From CAZNYN01 sp964422205 (GTDB lineage Bacteria; Synergistota; Synergistia; Synergistales; Synergistaceae): a stretch of 64,000 nt of DNA. The stretch lies in contig CAYRAI010000003.1 in the NCBI GenBank assembly GCA_964422205.1, positions 9,365-73,364 on the forward strand. The letters are read 5' to 3'. Below are positions 1 through 7,879 of the stretch, piece by piece; the first letter of the stretch is position 1, and the number at the start of each line of letters is the position of its first letter. Below the pieces are notes generated by a model that was given only the letters and a program-made list of their open reading frames with translations, made no database searches and had not been told where the DNA came from. The position numbers and the translations under genes are program-made.

Positions 1-2
1 AG

Positions 3-1205
3 GTCTCCCTTAGGCTCTCTCCAAAAATTTTATATGGGCAGAATTTGCTCTTTACTCCTATCTCCGAGCTGACATCCGAGTGCGAAAGGATGCTCGGAGA
101 GAATCCCTTTTTTTCTTTTGCTCCGCCTAAGCATTTTTTATATGACAGTGACATTGATTCCCCGTCTTATGAGAATATTCCCGCTCTGCAGTCTATCGAG
201 GAGGTTTTAACTCCTCAGATTGTCACATGCCCCGGCTATTCTTCTGTCAGGAAGAGAGCTGACGCGTCTTTTTGGCTATCGCTGATAGGGCCTGATGGTT
301 ATATGAACACGAAAGCGGAGGACGCCGCGGCTATTTGCTCTCTGCCTCTCGACCTGTTTTGCACTTTTTTGAATGAACTTAAAGACTATATTGAGCCTGC
401 CGGACTTTTTGCATGTGACCTTACAGAGTCGCTGCTTATACAGATGAGGCGCTCTTCCTGCGCCTGCGGCGATGCCGAGTTTCTTTTGACCGAGGGAAGA
501 GAGTTTCTGCTTGCGAAGAAATTAAATGATTTCTGTGCGGTGCATGGTTGGAGCAGAGAGAGGCTTAACGGAGCTTTATCTCTGCTTCGCTCTCTCGACC
601 CGTCTCCCGGCAGAAATTTTGGCTCTGCCGAGCCGGTATTTCCGGAAATTAAATTTATAACTTCGGGAGATACCGTGAGTGTTCGTGTCGTATCGGAAAA
701 CCTTCCGCGGATTGTCAGCAGCATAGGCGATATGTCTCTTTCTCCGTCTGAAATTTTATCTTCCGACTGGGTTATCCCTTCGTGGGTGAAGGCGAAATCC
801 GTAATAACCAGGCTCGGCATGAGGTACAAAACAATTGTGCGCATAGCAATGGCTGCGGCACTTGCGCAAAGTGCATATATCATAGGCAGCAGAGATACTC
901 CATCGCCTTTTACATACAGAGATGCCGCAGAGGCTGTAGGTCTTTCTATTTCGACAGTTTTCCGCACGGTGAAGAATACGTGGATATCTGTCGATGGTTC
1001 GGTTCGCCCATTTTCCTCACTTTTCTGCCGCGGTATGGCTGCGGAAAGCTCTTTGAGTATTTCGGAGCTTAAGCTTCTGATATCAAGCATGTATGAAAGC
1101 GGCCTCAATGACAGGGAGATATCCGAAAGACTCTCGGTTCCCAGAAGGACAATATCTTATCACAGGAAAAAACTTAATCTGAAGAAAAATTCAGCAAAAC
1201 TTTGA
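3..1205 (+). CDS. rpoN: RNA polymerase sigma-54 factor, 5' end outside window
   Basis: Sigma-54 directs core polymerase to -24/-12 promoters and needs an enhancer-binding ATPase to open them. The reading frame is open to the window edge. In-frame residues before the first possible internal start still match region I (LSPK, then a leucine-rich stretch ending in GENP), so the gene begins upstream and is partial here. The C-terminal part shows the core-binding region, a helix-turn-helix (around DAAEAVGLSISTVFRTV) and a recognisable but degenerate RpoN box (PRRTISYHR instead of ARRTVTKYR) close to the stop. A -24/-12 promoter lies just downstream, in front of the 5-oxoproline operon. Identification is firm; the start is unseen. 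Confidence 0.93.
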   Translation, partial: VSLRLSPKILYGQNLLFTPISELTSECERMLGENPFFSFAPPKHFLYDSDIDSPSYENIPALQSIEEVLTPQIVTCPGYSSVRKRADASFWLSLIGPDGYMNTKAEDAAAICSLPLDLFCTFLNELKDYIEPAGLFACDLTESLLIQMRRSSCACGDAEFLLTEGREFLLAKKLNDFCAVHGWSRERLNGALSLLRSLDPSPGRNFGSAEPVFPEIKFITSGDTVSVRVVSENLPRIVSSIGDMSLSPSEILSSDWVIPSWVKAKSVITRLGMRYKTIVRIAMAAALAQSAYIIGSRDTPSPFTYRDAAEAVGLSISTVFRTVKNTWISVDGSVRPFSSLFCRGMAAESSLSISELKLLISSMYESGLNDREISERLSVPRRTISYHRKKLNLKKNSAKL

Positions 1206-1220
1206 GAATCTTTTAACAAT

Positions 1221-1237
1221 TGTGCGAATAGCGCACA
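1221..1237. promoter_or_regulatory. Inverted repeat, possible enhancer (UAS) site
   Basis: TGTGCG and CGCACA form a perfect 6-5-6 inverted repeat. A third half-site, CGCACAGT, repeats at 1246-1253, matching 1232-1239. The site lies about 110-140 bp upstream of the -24/-12 element, the usual distance for an upstream activating sequence bound by a sigma-54 activator. No activator gene is in the window, so the binding protein is unknown. Confidence 0.45.
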
Positions 1238-1268
1238 GTAAAAAACGCACAGTTTATTCAAGTTTAAA

Positions 1269-1286
1269 TTGTTAAATTGATAACAA
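1269..1286. promoter_or_regulatory. Second inverted repeat upstream of the sigma-54 promoter
   Basis: TTGTTA and TAACAA are perfect 6-bp arms around a 6-bp spacer in the rpoN to carrier gap. It may be a second protein site between the putative enhancer and the promoter. In AT-rich sequence chance is also possible. Confidence 0.25.
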
Positions 1287-1360
1287 ACTTTTGGTATGTT
1301 ACAGACCCTTTGAGAGTGACAACTTGCGGCTCATCTATAATATTTTTGCCGAAAATTTTT

Positions 1361-1377
1361 TTGGCAAGTTTTTTGCA
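1361..1377 (+). promoter_or_regulatory. Sigma-54 (-24/-12) promoter of the 5-oxoproline operon
   Basis: TTGGCAAG, four Ts and TTGCA match the consensus TTGGCACG-N4-TTGCA, with the invariant GG (1363-1364) and GC (1375-1376) exactly 10 nt apart. Expected transcription start is about 1388, giving a leader of roughly 30 nt with GGAGG at 1406-1410 before the ATG at 1420. No convincing -35/-10 pair is seen in the same gap. Confidence 0.75.
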
Positions 1378-1419
1378 TATATATAAGTGAGTTAGTAAAT
1401 TTATTGGAGGTGGCACGTA

Positions 1420-2625
1420 ATGTTGAAGGAAAAAGAGAATAACAAATCAGCGGCAAGTGTTCTTATCGGAGCGGCATTTTTGATGGCTACATCTGCTATC
1501 GGTCCCGGATTCCTTACTCAGACGGCGGTCTTTACAGAAAAGCTTCAGGCGGCTTTCGCGTTTGCTATCATAGTGTCAATACTTATTGACGTAGTTGTCC
1601 AGATGAATATCTGGCGCATACTGGGTGTTTCCGGAAAGCGCGCTCAGGACGTGGCGAATGAAGTTTTCCCGGGATTGGGCTACTTCCTCGCGGTGCTTGT
1701 CGCTATGGGCGGACTTGTCTTTAATATAGGCAACGTCGGAGGAGCTGCAATGGGACTTAACGTAATGATGGGAGTTCCTCTCGTTCCTGCCGCAATATTC
1801 AGCGCACTTTGCTCAATAGCCCTCTTCCTTAACAAAGAGATGGGCAAAGCAATGGACATGTTCACAAAGGTTCTCGGCATGATAATGATTGCCATGGTTC
1901 TTTTCATGGTTGTCAAGACACAGCCCCCTGTTCCTCTCGCACTTAAGGAGACTGTCCTTCCGTCCAATATTGACTGGCTTACAATTCTTACCTTGGTCGG
2001 AGGAACGGTCGGCGGATATATCACATTCGCAGGCGCGCACCGTATCATCGACGCAGGTATCACAGGCAGGGACAACCTTGATAAGATTTCAAGAGGTTCC
2101 GTAACGGCAATCGGTATTACCGGAGTTATGAGGTATCTTCTCTTCCTCGCTATTTTGGGTGTTGTGGTAACGGGAGTTCCTCTTGATCCCAAGAATCCGC
2201 CGGCATCAGCGTTCCTTATCGGAGCAGGTCAGATAGGCTACCGTATTTTTGGCGTGATTCTCTGGTGCGCTGCAGTAACGTCTGTTGTAGGAGCTTCCTA
2301 CACATCGATATCATTCCTCAGAACACTTTTTGCAAGGGTCGAAGCTGCTTCGCGCTATTGGATTATAGGATTTATCTGCATTTCAACCGCGATATTTGCG
2401 ACAATGGGAAACCCTGTAAAGCTTCTTATTGTAGCAGGTTCGCTTAACGGGCTTATCCTCCCGATATCACTCGGAGTTATGCTTCTTGCCGCTTACAGAA
2501 AGGATATTATCGGAAGCGATTATAAGCATCCGATGGTCCTTACCGTTCTCGGATGGATTATGGTTGTCTTCACAGCATGGATGGGCTTTAAATCACTTAC
2601 AGGAATAATGAAATTATTCTCATAA
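1420..2625 (+). CDS. NRAMP-superfamily carrier (YcsG type), likely organic substrate
   Basis: A membrane protein of 401 residues with about 11 hydrophobic segments, related to the NRAMP family. Its place first in an operon with PxpB, PxpC, PxpA and a YcsI protein matches the Bacillus subtilis ycsF-ycsG-ycsI-kipI-kipA set, where YcsG is this kind of protein. The metal-binding DPGN of helix 1 in true NRAMP transporters reads GPGF here (residues 28-31), and no MPH-type motif is visible in the helix 6 region. Divalent-metal transport is therefore unlikely. Uptake of 5-oxoproline or a related compound is my inference from the neighbourhood. The start has a GGAGG ribosome site 9 nt upstream. The sigma-54 promoter at 1361-1377 should drive it. 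Confidence 0.8.
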   Translation: MLKEKENNKSAASVLIGAAFLMATSAIGPGFLTQTAVFTEKLQAAFAFAIIVSILIDVVVQMNIWRILGVSGKRAQDVANEVFPGLGYFLAVLVAMGGLVFNIGNVGGAAMGLNVMMGVPLVPAAIFSALCSIALFLNKEMGKAMDMFTKVLGMIMIAMVLFMVVKTQPPVPLALKETVLPSNIDWLTILTLVGGTVGGYITFAGAHRIIDAGITGRDNLDKISRGSVTAIGITGVMRYLLFLAILGVVVTGVPLDPKNPPASAFLIGAGQIGYRIFGVILWCAAVTSVVGASYTSISFLRTLFARVEAASRYWIIGFICISTAIFATMGNPVKLLIVAGSLNGLILPISLGVMLLAAYRKDIIGSDYKHPMVLTVLGWIMVVFTAWMGFKSLTGIMKLFS

Positions 2626-2636
2626 AGGTGTATAAA

Positions 2637-2669
2637 CGGAGGGAGCTTGTAAAGCTCTCTCCGCTTTTT
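2637..2669 (+). terminator. Intrinsic terminator or attenuator after the carrier gene
   Basis: A 12-bp stem (2637-2648 with 2652-2663, one G-U pair) with a 3-nt loop is followed by CTTTTT. Because pxpBCA follow on the same strand, it may lower rather than stop transcription. Confidence 0.7.
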
Positions 2670-2675
2670 AAGGAG

Positions 2676-2835
2676 CCGCTGATTAAATGCACCATCTGGG
2701 TGTAACAACTAAGTTCGATAACGCAAATCAAAGATTTGCTATCTCACTTACGCATCGTAGGCTGGCACATCTGATGAACAAACCAGCCGATTCGCACGAA
2801 ATCAGAGATTTCGGCTCTCTGACCGTAATCAGCGG
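2676..2835. repeat. 160-bp multi-hairpin element with 10-bp terminal inverted repeats
   Basis: The ends CCGCTGATTA (2676-2685) and TAATCAGCGG (2826-2835) are perfect inverted repeats. Inside are three hairpins: GCAAATC/GATTTGC (2723-2739, extended by GATA/TATC), GGCTGG/CCAGCC (2760-2788) and CGAAATC/GATTTCG (2797-2813). There is no reading frame of note. The architecture suits a dispersed MITE-like repeat or a structured leader RNA of pxpB. The 5' arm can also pair with ATTTAATCAG at 2867-2876, just before the pxpB ribosome site, so two exclusive folds exist. No second copy is in this window. Confidence 0.55.
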
Positions 2836-2905
2836 ACGATACGTTGGTGATGTTCTGTAATAATTGATTTAATCAGTGTTTCCATGACAGAAAGGAGTGG
2901 TTTAG

Positions 2906-3643
2906 ATGTCCGTGTACTTAAAAGAGCCGAAGCTGCTGCAGGCAGGGGAGTCGTGTCTCGTTGTTGAATTTGCCGATGAGATAAGCCGCGAGGCAAACGA
3001 TGCGGTTATGAGTCTGAGACATTGGCTGCAAAATCAAAAGAGGGTCCCTATAGTTGAGTGCCTTCCGACATATCGCTCTTTGGCAGTTTATTTTAATCCT
3101 CTTAAAGTTACAAAGAAACAGGTTACAGATGAAGTTTTAAAAGCTGTAAGCGGATCTTCTGAATCGCTGTCTTCATCTCACAAAGTGATATCCATACCGG
3201 TGTGCTACGGCGGTGAGTATGGCCCTGATATTGATAATGTGGCCGAACACGCAGGCATATCTGTTGAGGAAGTTATAAAAAGGCATACGGCACCTGTTTG
3301 TCACTGCTACATGATAGGTTTTGTACCGGGCTTTGCATATCTCGGAGGCATGGATGAATCCATTGCTACTCCGAGGCTTCAAAACCCTAGAACGGTTATT
3401 AAGGGCGGAAGCGTCGGCATAGCGGGAAAGCAGACCGGAATATATCCCATCGACAGCCCGGGCGGATGGCAGCTTATAGGCAGAACACCTCTGCGCCTCT
3501 TTACCCCTGAGGCTTCCTGTCCGACTTTGATTGATTCGGGCTACGGGGTTCGTTTTGTACCGGTATCAGAGGATGAGTATAAAATAATAGAGGCAAGAGT
3601 CGCAGACGGAACTTACACTCCTCAGATAACGGAGGTGGCTTAG
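2906..3643 (+). CDS. pxpB: 5-oxoprolinase subunit B (KipI family)
   Basis: One of three subunits of the prokaryotic ATP-dependent 5-oxoprolinase, which opens 5-oxoproline to glutamate in the cytoplasm. The 245-residue protein is a complete carboxyltransferase C/D-type domain, with GFVPGFAYLGG at 138-148 and SPGGWQLIGRTP at 184-195, both hallmarks of KipI/PxpB. An AAAGGAG ribosome site precedes the ATG. It sits 1 nt before pxpC, as expected for subunits made in equal amounts. KipI in Bacillus was first described as a kinase inhibitor; the 5-oxoprolinase role is the established metabolic one. Confidence 0.93.
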   Translation: MSVYLKEPKLLQAGESCLVVEFADEISREANDAVMSLRHWLQNQKRVPIVECLPTYRSLAVYFNPLKVTKKQVTDEVLKAVSGSSESLSSSHKVISIPVCYGGEYGPDIDNVAEHAGISVEEVIKRHTAPVCHCYMIGFVPGFAYLGGMDESIATPRLQNPRTVIKGGSVGIAGKQTGIYPIDSPGGWQLIGRTPLRLFTPEASCPTLIDSGYGVRFVPVSEDEYKIIEARVADGTYTPQITEVA

Positions 3644-3644
3644 T

Positions 3645-4703
3645 ATGGAACTTTCTATAGTGAAACCCGGAATGCTGACTTCGGTTCAGGATTTGGGACG
3701 CTGGGGATACCAGGCAAGCGGTGTGCCTGTGGCGGGAGCTATGGATCTTCCAGCTCTCCGCATGGGTAATGTAATGGTGGGCAACGAAGAGGGAGCTGCT
3801 GCTCTCGAAGTTACTCTCATGGGGCCTGAAATTACACTCGCGGGTGAAGGCTGTGCCGTATTTGCCGGAGCTGAGCTGGGCTTTTCCGTCAACGGAAGAG
3901 AAATAGGCTCTTGGACTGTTACAGTGCTTAAGGACGGAGATGTTATATCCTTTAAAGGGCCTAAAGGCAAAGGCTGCCGAGGTTATATATGCTTTGGCGG
4001 AGGCGTGGATGTACCTCTGGTTATGGGAAGCCGCGCGACTTATACGAGAGCAAAGATAGGCGGATATGAGGGACGTGCTCTTAAAGCGGGGGATGCCCTC
4101 AAAACAGGGGAGCCTTCACCTCTGTGGAGAAGAATGGACGGATTCACGATTCCCGCCGGTATGAAGCCTGACTACAATCCCGATAAGCCGCTTGGAATTT
4201 TAGTGGGACTTCAGGCCGACTTCTTCACGGAAGAGGGGCTGAAAACTCTTTTTGAATCGGAATATACTCTTTCGAGCGAGTCCGACAGGATGGGCTGCCG
4301 TTTTGAAGGGCCGAAGGTTCAGCACAAAGAGGCGGGTGCTGATATCGTATCAGACGGAATACCGCTCGGCACTGTCCAGATACCGGGACATGGCCTTCCG
4401 ATAGCGATGCTTGCCGACAGGCAGACGACAGGAGGCTACACTAAGGTAGGAGTATTGACTCCCGCCGCCATACAGGCTCTTGTTCAAAGGATGCCCGGCA
4501 TGAAGGCGCGCTTTGAGCGGGCAACGGAGGAGTCCGCAATCGGCGAACTGAATGCCGTAAAGGAGACTGTCGATAAAATATATCAGGCAAGGATGTCATA
4601 CGTAAGCCGTGCAGATATTTATGGGCAAAAGGCTCTTTCGTCTGATCTTAAAATAACGTTAAATGGTAAGGTATACGAAGTAAGGTGCGAAGAGATACAA
4701 TAG
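3645..4703 (+). CDS. pxpC: 5-oxoprolinase subunit C (KipA family, biotin-dependent-carboxylase-like)
   Basis: The partner of PxpB. The 352 residues show the A/B-type carboxyltransferase-like fold signature from the start: SVQDLGRWGYQ (13-23), then GVPVAGAMD and a GN..VGN segment near residues 41-47. No biotin-attachment region is present, as usual for this family. GGAGGTGG just before the ATG, inside the 3' end of pxpB, is the ribosome site, so the two are translationally linked. The C-terminus is complete and the length is normal. Confidence 0.93.
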   Translation: MELSIVKPGMLTSVQDLGRWGYQASGVPVAGAMDLPALRMGNVMVGNEEGAAALEVTLMGPEITLAGEGCAVFAGAELGFSVNGREIGSWTVTVLKDGDVISFKGPKGKGCRGYICFGGGVDVPLVMGSRATYTRAKIGGYEGRALKAGDALKTGEPSPLWRRMDGFTIPAGMKPDYNPDKPLGILVGLQADFFTEEGLKTLFESEYTLSSESDRMGCRFEGPKVQHKEAGADIVSDGIPLGTVQIPGHGLPIAMLADRQTTGGYTKVGVLTPAAIQALVQRMPGMKARFERATEESAIGELNAVKETVDKIYQARMSYVSRADIYGQKALSSDLKITLNGKVYEVRCEEIQ

Positions 4704-4734
4704 CAATACTTTATTCCGAGGGAGGGTGTTTATT

Positions 4735-5511
4735 ATGTATATGATAGACCTTAACAGTGACATAGGTGAGAGCTTCGGAGCTTACAAAATGGGCGATGAC
4801 GCCTCGGTAATGGATGCGATAACGTCTGCCAACGTTGCCTGCGGATTTCACGCAGGGGATCCTCTTGTGATGAAGAAGACTGTCTGTCTTTGCAGAGAGA
4901 AAGGCATAGCCGTGGGAGCGCACCCTGGATACCATGACCTTGTCGGTTTCGGACGCAGAAATATGGCATGTACTCCCGATGAAGTTTACTCAGACTGTAT
5001 ATACCAGATAGGCGCTCTGAAGCTTTTCTGCAAAGCAAAAGGTATGGTGATTCAGCATGTTAAGCCGCACGGAGCAATGTACAACCAGGCGGCTAAGGAT
5101 CCGAAGCTTGCGGTGGCTATAGCATCTGCGGTAAAAGATGCCGGTGCCGGATTTATTATTTTGATGGGACTTGCAAATTCCGAATTTGAGAAAGCCGCCA
5201 AGGAGCTGAAGGTTCCCTTTGCTGCGGAAGCTTTTGCTGACAGAGCCTATATGCCAGACGGAGCTCTTGTCCCGCGTTCACAGCCAGGAGCCGTTATCCA
5301 TGACGTAGAAGCAGCCGCAAAGCGTGTCGTGCGCATGGCGACCGAAGGTACTGTCGAAGCTATTGACGGAACAGTAATCAATTTCCGTCCTCACTCTGTA
5401 TGTATGCACGGAGATACACCGGAAGCGGTTGCTATGGCGAAGGCTGTAAGAGCCGCTCTTGTCGAAGCCGGAGTAGCAATAAAGAATCTTAAGGAGGTTG
5501 TACTGGGATGA
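4735..5511 (+). CDS. pxpA: 5-oxoprolinase subunit A (LamB/YcsF family)
   Basis: Third 5-oxoprolinase subunit. Signature stretches are DLNSDIGESFG (residues 5-15) and SANVACGFHAGD (31-42), followed by HPGYHD and KPHGAMYN, giving the conserved acidic and histidine residues of the YcsF family. I place the start at ATG 4735, which has GGAGGG at 4721-4726 eight nucleotides upstream. A GTG at 4726 overlaps that ribosome site and is unlikely; ATG 4741 is possible. The stop overlaps the next start (ATGA at 5508-5511), so the pair is translationally coupled. Confidence 0.93.
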   Translation: MYMIDLNSDIGESFGAYKMGDDASVMDAITSANVACGFHAGDPLVMKKTVCLCREKGIAVGAHPGYHDLVGFGRRNMACTPDEVYSDCIYQIGALKLFCKAKGMVIQHVKPHGAMYNQAAKDPKLAVAIASAVKDAGAGFIILMGLANSEFEKAAKELKVPFAAEAFADRAYMPDGALVPRSQPGAVIHDVEAAAKRVVRMATEGTVEAIDGTVINFRPHSVCMHGDTPEAVAMAKAVRAALVEAGVAIKNLKEVVLG

Positions 5512-6317
5512 CACTGCCGTTTGATATCGAACCTTATCGCCACATAAGCCCGAAGGATATGCGAGCTCTTATCAGAGATGCGGAGTGGGCGCATCCTACG
5601 TCAGGACTCTGCCTCTCTCACGTGCAGGCCAATATGATAGTTCTGCCGAAAGAGTGGGCATATGACTTCCTCGTCTTTGCTCAGAGAAACCCAAAGCCAT
5701 GCCCTATTCTTGACATAACAGAGCCCGGCGAGTTTGAAGCGCGCCTTATCGCCCCCGGTTCGGATGTCCGCACCGACATTCCCAAGTACAGAGTGTGGAA
5801 TGACGGTGTCCTTATAGATGAACCTACCGATGTCAAGAAGTATTGGAGAGATGACCTTGTGGCATTCCTCTTAGGCTGCTCTTTCAGCTTTGAGGGGGCG
5901 CTTCTTGAGGCCTCCATACCTATCAGGCATATCGACATTAACCGCAATGTTCCCATGTATGTGACAAACATACAGTGCGAACCTGCGGGACGTCTGAGCG
6001 GCCCAATGGTTGTGAGCATGAGGCCGGTAAAGCACGCGCAGGTGCCTAAAGCAGTGCTTGCTACCGGAAGATTCCCGGCCGTGCACGGAGCTCCTGTTCA
6101 CATCGGAGACCCGGCGGCGATAGGAATTAAGGATGTGTTTAAGCCCGATTTCGGCGATGCGCCGGAGATTCGCGAAGGCGAGACACCGGTCTTCTGGGCA
6201 TGCGGCGTAACGCCTCAGGCTGTGCTTATGAAGAGCAAACCGCCATTTGCAATCACTCACGCTCCTGGCTACATGTTCATAGGAGACCCGCGCGACACGG
6301 ACTACGCCACATTCTAA
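5508..6317 (+). CDS. YcsI/DUF1445 family, D-glutamate cyclase N-domain-like
   Basis: 269 residues, the full length of the DUF1445 family, which is often annotated as putative hydro-lyase. In animals this domain is the N-terminal part of D-glutamate cyclase (DGLUCY), which interconverts D-glutamate and 5-oxo-D-proline. The C-terminal partner of that enzyme, DUF4392, is encoded separately at 51929-52798. Recognisable segments are HPTSGLCLSHVQANM near the start, PKYRVW, and GCSFSFEGALLEA in the middle. Coupling to pxpA and membership of the sigma-54 operon suggest it feeds or balances the 5-oxoproline pool. Family assignment is firm; the reaction is inferred. Confidence 0.87.
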   Translation: MTLPFDIEPYRHISPKDMRALIRDAEWAHPTSGLCLSHVQANMIVLPKEWAYDFLVFAQRNPKPCPILDITEPGEFEARLIAPGSDVRTDIPKYRVWNDGVLIDEPTDVKKYWRDDLVAFLLGCSFSFEGALLEASIPIRHIDINRNVPMYVTNIQCEPAGRLSGPMVVSMRPVKHAQVPKAVLATGRFPAVHGAPVHIGDPAAIGIKDVFKPDFGDAPEIREGETPVFWACGVTPQAVLMKSKPPFAITHAPGYMFIGDPRDTDYATF

Positions 6318-6329
6318 TAATAAATAAAG

Positions 6330-6363
6330 AAGCTGCCTCCGAGGATATATTCGGAGGCAGCTT
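6330..6363. terminator. Bidirectional terminator between convergent operons
   Basis: Perfect 13-bp stem (6330-6342 with 6351-6363) around an 8-nt loop between the stops of the YcsI gene and the minus-strand permease. It is flanked by T-rich sequence on the plus-strand 3' side and A-rich sequence on the other, so it can serve both directions. Confidence 0.85.
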
Positions 6364-6389
6364 TAAATATCTTGATTTTAAAAAATATA

Positions 6390-7829
6390 TTATATGTCCG
6401 CGACTTCTTTTCTGAACTCTTCCAGTCCGTTCCCGACTTCGTCCTTGTCTTCATAGAGCTCTTTCAGCTCCTCGTCGGGGGGAGTTAATGGGGTGTCGTC
6501 TTTGTCTTTCGGAATGATAATATTAAGAGCCACTGCTATGATTGTTGAGATTATAACTGACGAGGTGCCGAATATCTGGTGAAGCCAGAGCGGCATTCCG
6601 GGGCCTGCGAGTACGTCTGCTACCTGCGAGATTCCGACTCCCAATGCCACGGAGATTCCGACGACCGCGCTGTTTCTTGCCGTAAGTTTCGCCGAGACTA
6701 TGAGTTTCATTCCCGTCATAGTTATAGCGGCAAAGACTGTGAGTGTTGCTCCGCCGAGGACTGCCTGAGGAACCGTGGTGAGAAGTGCGGAGAATTTGGG
6801 TATTACTCCCGCTATGAATATGACTATCGCAGCAAGAGCCACTACGTACCTGTTGACGACTTTTGTGATTGCAAATATTCCTACGTTCTGGCTGTATGTG
6901 GCAAGTGGCATTCCGCCTATTAAGGCTCCGACAGCGCTTGCAAGGCCGCTTCCGATAATTCCGCCAGAGAGCTCGCAGTCCGTAGGTTCTCTGTCCATAG
7001 CGCCCACTGTTGTTGCTGATATGTCGCCTATTGCCTGCACAGAGTTTACGATAAACATTATAACCATTGACATTACGGCTGTAGCTTGAAATTCGATGGG
7101 GAAGTGGAAGGGCTTGGGTATCTGAACCCAGCCTGTTTCCATGACTCTCGTAAATGAGACCATTCCTAGCAGGCATGCCAAGGCATATCCAGCAAGCAGT
7201 CCCAAGAGTACTGATGCCAGTTTCATAAATCCTTTTGTGTAGTGTGTGAAGAATGTTGTTGCTGCCAGAGTGAAAAGAGCCACGCCCCAGTTAAGGGCCG
7301 AGCCGAAAATTGGGTTTCCCGCGCCGCCTCCGCCGCCCATGTAGCGTATCGCTACGGGATATAGTGAGAGGCCTATTGTAAATACGACAGTGCCAGATAC
7401 TATAGGGGGAAAAAACGGGCGAAGCTGCTTTATAAAGAGCCCTACAACTACGGCAATCAAGCCGCCGGCTATCTGTGCTCCGAATATTGCGGGAAGTCCG
7501 AAGTTGCCTCCGATTGACATCAGCACAGGCACATAGGCAAAGCTTGCTCCCATTATTATGGGCAGTTTTGCTCCGATTTTTCCGAAAATGGGGTAGACTT
7601 GAATCATAGAGGCGAGAGCGGCGAGAACTAGAGATGCCTGTATTAGTATAACTGTATCGTCGGCTGTCTGTCTTGTTACTGCGCTTATAAGTATTGCAGG
7701 CGTGATGCATCCTACGACCATTGCTACAACGTGCTGCATTGCAAGAGGGAAAGCTTCTTTAAAACTTGGCATTGAACCGTTCATTTGGAAAAGAGTACTG
7801 TCACTTTTTATCTCTGCCACTTTTTTCAC
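6390..7829 (-). CDS. NCS2-family purine/xanthine/urate permease
   Basis: A 479-residue membrane protein with about 14 hydrophobic segments. The nucleobase-transporter signature QNVGIFAITK lies around residue 315, downstream of an acidic DREPTDCE segment. NCS2 members carry uracil, xanthine or uric acid in symport with protons. It is last in the minus-strand cluster after ygeX-ygeY-ygeW, so a purine such as xanthine or urate is the likely cargo. Start choice is uncertain: GTG 7829 is only 2 nt from GAAGGG, whereas GTG 7820 has about 10 nt spacing and may be the real one. The C-terminus carries a charged tail of roughly 35 residues. Confidence 0.88.
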   Translation of the reverse strand: MKKVAEIKSDSTLFQMNGSMPSFKEAFPLAMQHVVAMVVGCITPAILISAVTRQTADDTVILIQASLVLAALASMIQVYPIFGKIGAKLPIIMGASFAYVPVLMSIGGNFGLPAIFGAQIAGGLIAVVVGLFIKQLRPFFPPIVSGTVVFTIGLSLYPVAIRYMGGGGGAGNPIFGSALNWGVALFTLAATTFFTHYTKGFMKLASVLLGLLAGYALACLLGMVSFTRVMETGWVQIPKPFHFPIEFQATAVMSMVIMFIVNSVQAIGDISATTVGAMDREPTDCELSGGIIGSGLASAVGALIGGMPLATYSQNVGIFAITKVVNRYVVALAAIVIFIAGVIPKFSALLTTVPQAVLGGATLTVFAAITMTGMKLIVSAKLTARNSAVVGISVALGVGISQVADVLAGPGMPLWLHQIFGTSSVIISTIIAVALNIIIPKDKDDTPLTPPDEELKELYEDKDEVGNGLEEFRKEVADI

Positions 7830-7841
7830 GTCCCTTCAAAA

Positions 7842-7870
7842 TGCCCCTGTACTATGTAGGTACAGGGGCA
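7842..7870. promoter_or_regulatory. Strong hairpin between ygeW and permease genes
   Basis: Perfect 11-bp inverted repeat (7842-7852 with 7860-7870) with a 7-nt loop, in the 50-bp gap. On the minus strand it is followed by only four Ts, so it is a weak terminator at best. A processing, stability or attenuation role that lowers permease expression relative to ygeW is plausible. Confidence 0.55.
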
Positions 7871-7879
7871 TAATAGTAC

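Noticed and set aside
386..1108. Long minus-strand frame inside rpoN
   Set aside because: Shadow of a clear sigma-54 gene; no homology-like features.
1343..1357. CodY-like site overlapping the sigma-54 promoter
   Set aside because: 11 of 15 matches only, explained by the A/T runs of the promoter region.
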